Assembly: GCA_026224825.1 (NCBI GenBank) | Contig: JAMFRO010000008.1 | Coordinates: 62,001-126,000 of the forward strand | From: a bacterium | Lineage (GTDB): Bacteria; Pseudomonadota; Alphaproteobacteria; Acetobacterales; Acetobacteraceae | DNA: 64,000 nucleotides | Direction of reading: 5' to 3' | Part shown: in pieces, positions 8,110 to 15,907 of the stretch | Layout: every line of letters starts with the position of its first letter | Position numbering within the stretch: the stretch's first letter is position 1 | The notes under the pieces: generated by a model | Databases searched by the model: none | What the model saw: only the letters and a program-made list of their open reading frames with translations | Told to the model about the DNA's origin: nothing | Position numbers and translations under genes: made by a program

Positions 8110-8978
8110 CCCTGTACCGCCTGCACCACACCACAGTGTATGAATATGCCGAGCCGGTCGTTCTGGGCACGCATTACATGCATTTGCTGCCGCGCGCGCG
8201 CGCCGGGCAGACCATCCGCGAGGCGCTGTTGGAAATCTCCCCCGCACCGGAAACCAGGCGCGATGAGATCGACTATTTCGGCAACCCGACCACCACCGTG
8301 GCACTCACCGGCGCGCATAAGCAATTCGCGGTTTCCCTAAGCGCTACCGTGGAGGTTTCGCAAGCTGCCCCGCCGCCGCCGGAGGAAACGTTGCGCTGGG
8401 AGGCAATCGCCGCCAAAGCCCTCCTCGACCCCGATGTGGCGGAATACTGCCTGCCCTCGCCGCTCGCCACGCCGCATAATGAGATTGCCGATTATACCGC
8501 GGTGAGCTTTTTGCCCGGGCGAAAAATGCTGACCGCGCTGCTGGAGCTGAACCAGCGCATTTTTTCGGATATGACGTACCGCGGCGGGGGTGTTACGAAT
8601 AACTCCACCACCGCGGCGCATATCTTCGTTACCCGCACCGGCGTGTGCCAGGATTATGCGCATTTCATGATCGCCTGCCTGCGCGCCCTCGGCCTGCCCG
8701 GCCGCTACGTATCCGGCTATTTGCGCACCAGCCCCCCGCCAGGCCAAACCCGCAGGCGGGGTGCCGACCAAAGCCACGCCTGGGTCTCAAGCTGGCTGGG
8801 CCCCGATGTCGGCTGGGTCGATTTCGACCCCACCAACAACCTGCTGGTGGCCGACGAACACGTAACCCTGGCCTGGGGCCGCGACTTCGCCGATGTGTCC
8901 CCCTTACGCGGCATCATCCTCGGCGGCGGCCGCCACTCCCTGAAAGTCGGCGTGGATTTGGAGCCGGTGCTGACCTGA
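8106..8978 (+). CDS. Transglutaminase-like cysteine protease
   Basis: 290-residue papain-fold protein of the bacterial transglutaminase-like family that accompanies ATP-grasp/alpha-E genes. An N-terminal beta domain (MTLYRLHHTTVYEYAEPVVLG) precedes the catalytic domain. The triad is visible: Cys181 in GVCQDYAHFMI, His224 in ADQSHAWV and Asp241 in WVDFDPTNNL. Such enzymes usually act as peptidases or amidases, so this one may reverse or process the bond made by the amidoligase. I start at ATG 8106, giving a 4-bp overlap with the upstream gene. Its TGA stop is the first base of the palindrome at 8976-9052. Confidence 0.92.
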   Translation: MTLYRLHHTTVYEYAEPVVLGTHYMHLLPRARAGQTIREALLEISPAPETRRDEIDYFGNPTTTVALTGAHKQFAVSLSATVEVSQAAPPPPEETLRWEAIAAKALLDPDVAEYCLPSPLATPHNEIADYTAVSFLPGRKMLTALLELNQRIFSDMTYRGGGVTNNSTTAAHIFVTRTGVCQDYAHFMIACLRALGLPGRYVSGYLRTSPPPGQTRRRGADQSHAWVSSWLGPDVGWVDFDPTNNLLVADEHVTLAWGRDFADVSPLRGIILGGGRHSLKVGVDLEPVLT

Positions 8979-9052
8979 TCAGCAAAGGTTTTTAAGGGAC
9001 AAAGGCCAGGGCAGAGCCCTGGCCTTTGTCCCTTAAAAAATCTTGTTGATCA
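8976..9052. terminator. Stop-codon-anchored palindrome, probable bidirectional terminator
   Basis: Two 37-nt arms (8976-9012 and 9016-9052) around a 3-nt loop, matching at about 33 of 37 positions. The core is AAAGGCCAGGGC / GCCCTGGCCTTT. The left arm begins with the TGA stop of the transglutaminase gene; the right arm contains the last codons and stop of the opposing gene. T-runs follow the core on both strands, as expected for a two-way terminator. Confidence 0.85.
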
Positions 9053-9488
9053 GATCATCACCGATGCCAAATCCGGCGCCGGTTACAATCGCGCGGCCGA
9101 AGCCGCTGTTGAAGATTTCGCCGAGCAGGCCGCCGCCGCCGTGTTGTTGCGGGTAATAGCCCTGGGGCGGGTAGGGTTGCTGTTGCGGGTATTGGGGCTG
9201 GTTGCCCCAGCCGGCTTGCGGCACGGATTGCGGTAGTTGCTGCGGAATTTGTTGAGCCTGGGCGGCGACGAAATTATGCAGCGCGCCGAGCAGGTTCGAG
9301 ACCTGGTTTTGCTCGGCCTGAATGGCCAGCGCGATGCTCTTCAAATCGAGCACCCATTCCCGCGCGTCCTGGTTGCCGGCCTGGGATGCGGTTTGCAGTT
9401 TCTGCGCCAGGGCCTGCAGCTCGGCTATGGTCTGCTGCGCCTGGGATTGCAGTTGGGCGTATTGGTTGTCGATCGTCTGGATGTCCAT
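9033..9488 (-). CDS. Hypothetical protein: coiled coil, Gln/Pro/Tyr-rich linker, Gly-rich tail
   Basis: 151 residues, no recognised family. Residues 1-75 are helical, rich in Gln and Ala, and look like a coiled coil (DIQTIDNQYAQLQSQAQQTI...). Residues about 80-125 are a low-complexity Pro/Gln/Tyr linker (QYPQQQPYPPQGYYPQQ), and the end is Gly-rich (GGGGLLGEIF, GAGFGIGDDLINKIF). No signal peptide or strong membrane segment. It might be a self-associating cytoplasmic protein. Its last seven codons form one arm of the palindrome at 8976-9052. Codon use and composition look like those of a real gene. Confidence 0.7.
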   Translation of the reverse strand: MDIQTIDNQYAQLQSQAQQTIAELQALAQKLQTASQAGNQDAREWVLDLKSIALAIQAEQNQVSNLLGALHNFVAAQAQQIPQQLPQSVPQAGWGNQPQYPQQQPYPPQGYYPQQHGGGGLLGEIFNSGFGRAIVTGAGFGIGDDLINKIF

Positions 9489-9539
9489 TCATGACCCTCC
9501 TGGTTCGTGCAGGGTCATATAGGGTGATTGCGGCGGGAT

Positions 9540-10274
9540 TTAGCCTCGGCTGTTGCGATATGTTGCACAGGCGGCGCCGAAGGCTTCGAACAGGCGCTTG
9601 CGGTCCTCGAAATGCGTGACCTCCCATTCGGGGTGCCATTGCACGGCGATGTTGAAGCCCGGCGCATCCACAACGCGCACCGCCTCGATGGTGCCATCCG
9701 GTGCCACGGCCTCCACCACCAGCCCGGGGGCGAGCTGGTCGATGGCCTGGCCGTGCAGCGAGTTCACGGCGATGGTGGTGGCGCCGATGATGCGGGCGAG
9801 TTCACCGCTCAGCGTCACCTCATGCTTGATGGCGAAACGCAACTCGCCTTCGCCGGCGCGATGGTCCATGCGGCCGGGGACTTTATGCACCTCCTGGTAC
9901 AGCGTGCCGCCGAGTGCGACGTTGAGTTCCTGCAGGCCACGGCAGATGCATAATATGGGAATGCCGCGTTCCAATGCGGCATGGATCAGCGGCAGCGTGG
10001 TGGCGTCGCGCGCGGGGTCGTGGTCGTTCGGTGTCGCGTCGAAATCCGCGCCATAGCGCGTGGGGGCGACATTGGAGGGCGAGCCGTTGAACATGATGCC
10101 GTCGATATGGTCCAGCAGCGGCAGCATGGCCTCGCCCTCGGGCGGGATGAGGATGGGAATGCCGTTGGCAGCCGCGATGAGCGAGGCGCCGTAGCGTGCC
10201 GGTGTGGCGTGCTGGATATAGCCCGCGATGAATTTGGTGCAGGCCGGTATGCCGATGAGCGTGGGTGAGGACAT
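9540..10274 (-). CDS. Gamma-glutamyl-gamma-aminobutyrate hydrolase family protein (class I glutamine amidotransferase-like)
   Basis: 244-residue PuuD-like peptidase C26. It probably cleaves a gamma-glutamyl amide, as PuuD does in putrescine breakdown. The triad is visible: nucleophile Cys in ILCICRGLQELN, His in VQWHPEWE, and the following Glu. FNGSPSNVAPTRYG near residue 57 is also typical. The gene starts 6 bp after the Bcr/CflA exporter gene, so the two are probably co-transcribed; no other putrescine gene is nearby, so the substrate is open. Confidence 0.88.
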   Translation of the reverse strand: MSSPTLIGIPACTKFIAGYIQHATPARYGASLIAAANGIPILIPPEGEAMLPLLDHIDGIMFNGSPSNVAPTRYGADFDATPNDHDPARDATTLPLIHAALERGIPILCICRGLQELNVALGGTLYQEVHKVPGRMDHRAGEGELRFAIKHEVTLSGELARIIGATTIAVNSLHGQAIDQLAPGLVVEAVAPDGTIEAVRVVDAPGFNIAVQWHPEWEVTHFEDRKRLFEAFGAACATYRNSRG

Positions 10275-10280
10275 TTGGAC

Positions 10281-11471
10281 TTACTCCGCGGGGGCAAAAA
10301 CGAGTCGGGGCCGGGCGCGTGCCGCGGCCAGAGCGGCGACGGCACAGGCGAGCATGACGAAGGACATCGGCCGGGCCGAGCCATCGGCCAGCACGCCGAC
10401 CAGCAGCCCGGCCAGCGCACCGCCGCTATATTGCAGCGTACCGAACAAAGCCGAAGCGCTGCCGGCATGCGCCTGGTGGCGGGACATGGCCCCCACCAGC
10501 GAGTTGGGGCCGAGCAGGCCGAACCCCGCCTCGCACAGCAGCAGCGCCCCGGCGACGGGCAAGGCGCCCAGCGGGTGCAGCGCCAGAATCGCCAGCAATG
10601 TGCAGGAGGCCAGCAGCGCCAGTACGGCGTAGCTGATGACGGTCTGCACGCCATAGCGCGCCACCAGCCCGGGGTTGATCTGGCTGAAGCCGATATAGGC
10701 GATGGAGTTGAAGCCAAACAGCAGCGCATAGCCGATGCTGTGCCAGCCGTAGATACCGATGAAAATCTGCGGCGTGGCGGCGAGATAGGCGAACAGCGCC
10801 GCCGCATTGAAGGCGCCGACTCCGGCATGGGTGAGAAACGCGCGTTCACGGAAAATACCCACGTAACGCAGCACCACCGCCCCCACGCCGATGCGCGTGC
10901 GCCGTGCCAGCGGCAGCGTATCCGGCAAATAGCGCCAGGTGAGCACCACCGCCGCCAGCCCATACAGCGCGCAGGCGGCAAAGATCATGCGCCAGGAGAA
11001 CACACTGAGCACCACCGCCCCCAGCAAAGGTGCGGTGATCGGCGCCACGCCCATCACCAGCATGAGCCGGGAGAGCATCCTGGCCGCCGCCGGGCCATCC
11101 ACCAGGTCGCGCACCATGGCGCGCGGCAGAATGGTGCCGGCCGCCGCCCCCAAAGCCGAGAGGAAGCGGAAGATGACGAAGGAATGCATATCCCAGCTCG
11201 CCAGGCAGCCGACCGAGGCGACGGTATATATAAGGAGCCCCGCCAGCAGCGGCAGCCGCCGGCCGATTCGGTCCGAGAGCGCGCCCATGGTCATCTGGCC
11301 GATGGCCAGCCCCGCGAAATAGGCCGCCAGCGAGTATTGCGGGGCTGCCGCATTGCCGAGGTCACGCGCGATGGCGGGGAAGGCCGGCAGATACATATCG
11401 GTCGAGACCGGCCCGATGGCGATGAGGAAGCCCAGGAGCGACGGCAAATGCTTGGTGACGGGGCGGACCAT
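10281..11471 (-). CDS. Multidrug/metabolite exporter, MFS Bcr/CflA family
   Basis: Twelve-span inner-membrane proton antiporter of 396 residues. The family signature STDMYLPAFPAIARDLG lies in the first periplasmic loop, and the MFS loop motif GALSDRIGRRLPLLAG follows span 2. I choose ATG 11471 (MVRPVTKHLPSLLGFLIAIGPV), since the 15 residues upstream do not fit the family start. It leads a two-gene unit with the PuuD-like hydrolase. Substrate not predictable from sequence. Confidence 0.9.
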   Translation of the reverse strand: MVRPVTKHLPSLLGFLIAIGPVSTDMYLPAFPAIARDLGNAAAPQYSLAAYFAGLAIGQMTMGALSDRIGRRLPLLAGLLIYTVASVGCLASWDMHSFVIFRFLSALGAAAGTILPRAMVRDLVDGPAAARMLSRLMLVMGVAPITAPLLGAVVLSVFSWRMIFAACALYGLAAVVLTWRYLPDTLPLARRTRIGVGAVVLRYVGIFRERAFLTHAGVGAFNAAALFAYLAATPQIFIGIYGWHSIGYALLFGFNSIAYIGFSQINPGLVARYGVQTVISYAVLALLASCTLLAILALHPLGALPVAGALLLCEAGFGLLGPNSLVGAMSRHQAHAGSASALFGTLQYSGGALAGLLVGVLADGSARPMSFVMLACAVAALAAARARPRLVFAPAE

Positions 11472-11856
11472 GTTTTGCCATGTAGCGGGAGCATGCGGGC
11501 CGGAGTACCCCCGCAAATGGCAAGGGTGAGATGCCGCCGGGCCAATCCGGCCTAATTATTACCAATAATTTAGTTCGTGGGCTTGTTTTTTGGAATTTTC
11601 ATCTCTTTCCCAGCAAGGACACACCCCCTGTCATGTTCGCGAATTTGTTATATGCCCCGTTTTTGGCTGAAAGACTTGTTTTTTGCACATAATTCCCGGT
11701 AATACCCTGGGTGCTCTCACAAAAGTGTAGTTTTTTTTAAGATAAAAGCAATTAGCATGAGCGAGAACGGCAAAGAAACCAAATCCCCGCACGCCCAAAA
11801 AGGTTACAGGGACTTTAATTTCACTTCAGCCGCAGATGATCAGGGGAATTTTTACG
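11472..11856. promoter_or_regulatory. Divergent AT-rich region upstream of the Hint-protein gene
   Basis: 385 bp between the exporter (minus) and the Hint-domain gene (plus). From about 11560 to 11760 it is clearly AT-rich for this genome, with T-tracts (11583-11590, 11731-11738) that suggest bent DNA and the Hint-gene promoter. I see no reliable -35/-10 pair. A ribosome-binding site AGGGGA at 11842-11847, 9 bp before ATG 11857, fixes the start of the Hint gene. A short open frame at 11757-11885 is listed separately. Confidence 0.5.
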
Positions 11857-11885
11857 ATGTCGGATACATGGAACGGCGGCGCTAA
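11757..11885 (+). CDS. Possible 42-codon leader ORF overlapping the Hint-protein start
   Basis: ATG 11757 opens a frame of 42 codons (MSENGKETKSPHAQKGYRDF..., ending GYMERRR) that stops at 11885, 29 bp inside the Hint-protein gene in another frame. The peptide is hydrophilic. There is no good ribosome-binding site before it. It could be a leader peptide or chance; listed only because it spans the region just ahead of the large gene. Confidence 0.2.
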   Translation: MSENGKETKSPHAQKGYRDFNFTSAADDQGNFYDVGYMERRR

Positions 11886-14800
11886 CGGCGGCAAAACATC
11901 TTGGTTTAACGCGAACAACTGGAGCGGTGGCGTTCCGGTCATCAGCGCCACCGGTACGCAGTCGGTCATCATCAATGGCGGCGCCAACCAGCCCATCATC
12001 CCCTTCAACCAGTCGGAAATCACCGTCGACCAGACCGTCAACAGCAACGGCGTGGCCGAATACAACGCTCTGACCGAGACGCAGATCGGCGGCGAGAGCA
12101 TCACGCTGAACAATGGTGCGAACCTGAGCCTCCAGGGCATCGCCGTCGGCGTGTTTTACGGCAATACCGGCCTCACCGGTGCTGGAAAGACGATGACCGG
12201 GCTGCACGGCGCCACCTCGACCATCGCCAGCTACGACCATCACATGTCAATCATCGCCACCGGCACGGCGGATACGCTGACCGTGGAGACCGTGAATGAG
12301 AACTTCGGCCTCATCTCCATCGGTAACGGCGATACGCTGACCATCTACAACACCTTCGGCAACGGCGCGAACGCGCAGGACTTTCACGGGCTGATCAACT
12401 ACGGGCTGATCACCGTGGCCACAGGCGGCCACCTCACCATCAGCGCCGCCGGCAGCGCCAACAGCACCATCGCCAATTTCTACAATGCCGGCTGGATCGA
12501 GGTGGATGGCGGCACGCTCTCCATCTCCTCCTCCGTGCTGGATGGTTCCAACACCGTCGCCGGCGCCGGCACCACCGATGGCTATATCGAGATCGGCGCC
12601 AGCGGCGATGTCATCCTGTCCAACACCGTGGCCGCGGCTGAAGAGGTGACCTTCACCGACACCACGGCCAACACGCTACAGATCACGGCCGGTACGCTGT
12701 TCTCCGGCACGGTGAATAATTTCGGCCCGTCCGACACCATCGTCGTCAACGGCTTCACCTCGACCTCGAACGCCACCATCACCACCGTGGGCGGCGTGAC
12801 CGAGCTGGTCACCACCAACGGCAGCGTGAACACCACCATCACCCTCACCGGCACCACCAGCACGCAGGTCGTCACCAGCTACAACTCCGCCACCAGCCAG
12901 GAAGTCATATCCGGCGGCGGCAGCAACTCCTATTCCAGCGGCACCAGCAGCGACACGGGCGTCAACGGCACCATCACCAACACCAGCACCGTCACGGTGT
13001 CCGGCGCCACCACGGATCTGGTCCTTAACTCTCCTGTCGTCGGCACCGGCGGCGCCTATTTCATCGACAACAGCGCCACGCTGACGCTCGACAACACAAC
13101 CGGCAACGACTCCTCCCAGACGGTGATTTTCGGCACGCACGGCACCCCGACCGCACCCAACACGCTGCTGATCAATGATGGCACCGCCGGTTTCGGTGGG
13201 GCTGTCACCAGCTTCGGCAGCGGTGACGACATTCTGCTTGGCGGCTCGACCCTGCCGGCGCTGACCACCGGCGAAGGCGTTGTGCTGAATTACAGCACCA
13301 CCAGCCATGTGCTCACGATTTCCGAGACCAATGCCTCCGGCACCGTGATTGCCACGGAGACCCTCTCCATCACCGGCACCCCGGCTCTGTCCACCGGCTC
13401 CTTCATCGGGCTGGAAAGCACCGCGGGGCTGAACATCGAGCTCGCCCCCACCGCCGCCACCGCCTATACCTTCTCGGCCAGCAGCACGAGCAGCTTCGAG
13501 GCTCCCGGCAACTTCAGCGGCGGTGTCGCCCCCGGCGATGTGCTCTCGGCCAACGAGACCGTCACCATCTCGGCGGGCACGGCTTCAGTCTCCACCGGCG
13601 GCATAACCGATAATGGCACCATCACGGTCGCCTCCGGCGCCGGCTTCACCGATGCCGGTTCGCTCTCGGGCACCGGCAAGCTGGCCGTGGGCGCGGGTGG
13701 CAAGGCCACCCTCACCGGCAACACCAGCCTCACCTCGATCACCGATAACGGTACACTCACGCTGAGCGGCAGCGTCGCCGCACCGATCACCCTGGGCACC
13801 GGCGCGCAGGTCATCCTGTCCGGCAATATCACAGACACCGCCGTCATCTCCGGCCCGGGCACGCTGACCGTGAACAGCGGCGTCACCGCCACACTGGCCG
13901 CCGGTTCCAGCTTCACCGCCATCAACAACTTCGGCACGCTGGATGTGCTCGGCGGCACGGCCGCGCCGGTCGATATGGAAGGCAATGTCGGCTCCGTACT
14001 GGTGCTCCCGCTCGGCGGCACCATTCCGGTGCTGACCAGCTTCGGCACTGGCGATCAGCTCATCGCCAGTGGCGTGAGTATTGCCGCCGGCGACGGGCTG
14101 GTGCTGAGCTATAACGCCGCCACTGGCGTGCTCACCGGCACCGAAACCGCCAGCAACGGCACCACCATCGGCACCTCCGGCGCCACCATCACCGGCATCA
14201 CCGGCACCACCTTCTCCACCGGCTCGTTCATCGCGCTGGAAAGCACCGCCGGGGTGACCATCGAGCTGGCGCCCACCAGCAGCACCACCTATAATTTCTC
14301 GGCCACCGGCACGGGCAGCTTCGAGGCCCCGGCCGACTACACCGGCGGCACCGCCCCCGGCGATGTGCTGAGCACCAACGAGACGGTGGCGATCACCCAC
14401 GGCATCGCCTCGGTCTCCTCCGGCGGCGTTACCGATAACGGGCTGATCACCATCGCCAGCGGCACCGGCTTTACCGATGCCGGGTCGCTCTCCGGTACCG
14501 GTTCGCTGGTGGTTGGCGCTGGCGGCAGCGGCACGCTCACCGGCGCCACCTCGCTCACCTCCATCACCGATGCGGGTTCGCTCACCCTGGCGGGCACCGA
14601 TGCGGCGGCGGTCACCTTGGCCTCCACCGGCCAGGTCACGCTGAGCGGCAATTTCTCTGATAGTGCCGCCATCAACGGCGCCGGCACGCTGACGGTAAAT
14701 TCGGGTGTCACCGCGACACTGGCCTCCGGCTCCATCGCCTCGGTGCTCGACGCCGGCACGCTGGACCTCACCGGCAGCTTCGGCGGGTCCATCAACATGC

Positions 14801-15648
14801 AGGGCAACACCGCCCATACGGTCGCCGAGTTCACCGGCGCCAGCGATGTCACCAGCCACACGCTGAACACCGCCCTCACCAACTTCGGCTATAGCGACAA
14901 GATCACCGTCGGCACGGCTGATTTCTCCCTGACCAGCGCCGCCGATGTGCTGCACGAAACCTACAGCAACGGCGTGCTCACCGTAACCGACACCACAAAC
15001 GGTGGCAGCCTGAACATCAACCTGGGTATTACCTCGGGCGATCTCGCCTCCTACCTCACGGTCAGCGGCGCCTCGGGCCAGCTCGCCCTCACTTTGTGCT
15101 TCTACCCCGGCACCGCTCTGGCCACGCCGTCCGGCGAGGCCAAAGTGGAAGACATCACCGCCGGTGATATGGTGATGACCATCAATGGCGCCATGCCGGT
15201 GCGCTGGATCGGCCAGAGCCATATCCACACCCGCTTCGCCGACCCGCTGCGCGCCTTGCCCATCCGCATCCGCCAGGGTGCGCTGGGCGATGGCCTGCCT
15301 GCCCGCGACCTGCTGCTCTCGCCGGACCACGCCATCGCCATCGACGGCATTCTGGTGCAGGCCAGCGCGCTGGTGAACGGCGCCACCATCATCCGCGAAA
15401 CCCAGGTGCCCGAGCAGTTCACCTACTACCATATCGAGCTCGACAGCCACGAACTGCTGCTGGCCGAAGGTGTGCAGGCGGAAAGCTTCGTCGACAACGT
15501 CGACCGCATGCATTTCCACAACTGGGACGGCCGCGAGGCCCCGGCCACTTCCATCGCCGAGATGGACCTGCCCCGCGCCAAATCCACCCGCCAACTGCCC
15601 ATGGCGCTCCGCCGCCAGCTCGGGCTCAACCAGTTCGCCGTGGCGTAA
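11857..15648 (+). CDS. Large repeat-rich surface/secreted protein with C-terminal Hint domain
   Basis: 1263 residues. Residues 1 to about 1070 are Gly/Ser/Thr/Asn-rich beta-repeat material resembling adhesin or passenger domains (opening WNGG...WFNANNWSGGVP; repeated SLTSIT, GTLTVNSGVTATLA). Residues 1081 to about 1225 form a Hint (hedgehog/intein) domain beginning at Cys1081 in LCFYPGTALATPSGEAKVEDI, with LLLSPDHAIAIDGILV further on. Hint domains can self-process autocatalytically at the Cys. No N-terminal signal peptide is visible, so export would need another route. Such proteins are frequent in Acetobacteraceae; function is not established. Start at ATG 11857 rather than 11836 because of the AGGGGA site. 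Confidence 0.85.
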   Translation: MSDTWNGGANGGKTSWFNANNWSGGVPVISATGTQSVIINGGANQPIIPFNQSEITVDQTVNSNGVAEYNALTETQIGGESITLNNGANLSLQGIAVGVFYGNTGLTGAGKTMTGLHGATSTIASYDHHMSIIATGTADTLTVETVNENFGLISIGNGDTLTIYNTFGNGANAQDFHGLINYGLITVATGGHLTISAAGSANSTIANFYNAGWIEVDGGTLSISSSVLDGSNTVAGAGTTDGYIEIGASGDVILSNTVAAAEEVTFTDTTANTLQITAGTLFSGTVNNFGPSDTIVVNGFTSTSNATITTVGGVTELVTTNGSVNTTITLTGTTSTQVVTSYNSATSQEVISGGGSNSYSSGTSSDTGVNGTITNTSTVTVSGATTDLVLNSPVVGTGGAYFIDNSATLTLDNTTGNDSSQTVIFGTHGTPTAPNTLLINDGTAGFGGAVTSFGSGDDILLGGSTLPALTTGEGVVLNYSTTSHVLTISETNASGTVIATETLSITGTPALSTGSFIGLESTAGLNIELAPTAATAYTFSASSTSSFEAPGNFSGGVAPGDVLSANETVTISAGTASVSTGGITDNGTITVASGAGFTDAGSLSGTGKLAVGAGGKATLTGNTSLTSITDNGTLTLSGSVAAPITLGTGAQVILSGNITDTAVISGPGTLTVNSGVTATLAAGSSFTAINNFGTLDVLGGTAAPVDMEGNVGSVLVLPLGGTIPVLTSFGTGDQLIASGVSIAAGDGLVLSYNAATGVLTGTETASNGTTIGTSGATITGITGTTFSTGSFIALESTAGVTIELAPTSSTTYNFSATGTGSFEAPADYTGGTAPGDVLSTNETVAITHGIASVSSGGVTDNGLITIASGTGFTDAGSLSGTGSLVVGAGGSGTLTGATSLTSITDAGSLTLAGTDAAAVTLASTGQVTLSGNFSDSAAINGAGTLTVNSGVTATLASGSIASVLDAGTLDLTGSFGGSINMQGNTAHTVAEFTGASDVTSHTLNTALTNFGYSDKITVGTADFSLTSAADVLHETYSNGVLTVTDTTNGGSLNINLGITSGDLASYLTVSGASGQLALTLCFYPGTALATPSGEAKVEDITAGDMVMTINGAMPVRWIGQSHIHTRFADPLRALPIRIRQGALGDGLPARDLLLSPDHAIAIDGILVQASALVNGATIIRETQVPEQFTYYHIELDSHELLLAEGVQAESFVDNVDRMHFHNWDGREAPATSIAEMDLPRAKSTRQLPMALRRQLGLNQFAVA
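13216..14730 (+). repeat. Internal tandem duplication in the Hint-protein gene, period 819 bp (273 residues)
   Basis: Segments 13216-13911 and 14035-14730 encode two similar stretches of about 232 residues in the same frame, offset by exactly 819 bp. Matching landmarks are STGSFI(G/A)LESTAG, APGDVLS(A/T)NETV, GFTDAGSLSGTG and GTLTVNSGVTATLA. Both copies have diverged, so the duplication is not recent. Confidence 0.8.
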
Positions 15649-15688
15649 GCGCCGGCACCTGCATAAAGTCACAAGTTAAGTCTGGGGA

Positions 15689-15727
15689 GAGAAGGGGGGC
15701 AGAGTAATCTGTCCTCCTTCTCTTTTT
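15689..15727 (+). terminator. Rho-independent terminator after the Hint-protein gene
   Basis: A 15-bp stem (15689-15703 with 15708-15722, two G-T pairs) closes a GTAA loop and is followed by TTTTT at 15723-15727. It lies 40 bp past the stop of the Hint-protein gene. Confidence 0.9.
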
Positions 15728-15729
15728 AA

Positions 15730-15870
15730 AGGTTGTTTCAGAAGCCGCTCTGGTGAGTCGTATAGTGGTGATTTTCGAGAACCGGAGCGGAGCGTACTTA
15801 ATGTACGCGAGCACCGGAAGCGCAGAAAAGCGCCGCTAGACGGCCGCCAGAGCGGCTTCTGGAGCAACCT
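15730..15870. repeat. 141-bp inverted-repeat element between the Hint gene and hisB
   Basis: Terminal arms 15730-15753 and 15847-15870 pair at 21 of 24 positions (AGGTTGTTTCAGAAGCCGCT on the left). The interior carries a further stem (GAGCGTAC...GTACGCGAG, about 15787-15811) and a GC-rich stretch (AAGCGCAGAAAAGCGCCGCT). A short minus-strand open frame crosses it but looks like chance. It resembles a non-autonomous repeat or a structured RNA rather than a gene. It sits upstream of the his operon and could affect its transcription. Confidence 0.6.
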
Positions 15871-15907
15871 TTTTGCGAAATCGCACTGGTTGTTGTAGTC
15901 ACGGGCC

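Noticed and set aside
12700..15000. Repetitive Gly/Ser/Thr region taken as an RTX calcium-binding repeat
   Set aside because: No GGxGxDxUx nonapeptides are present; the repeats are longer beta-type units.
13585..15672. Long minus-strand frame of 695 codons opposite the Hint gene
   Set aside because: It arises because the Hint gene is strongly repetitive and lacks certain codons; the translation is Gly/Ala/Asp/Arg-rich without any domain. The plus strand has the Hint motif, a ribosome-binding site and a terminator.
15626..15814. 62-codon minus-strand frame overlapping the element upstream of hisB
   Set aside because: It spans a terminator stem and an inverted-repeat arm, has no ribosome-binding site and no recognisable protein features.
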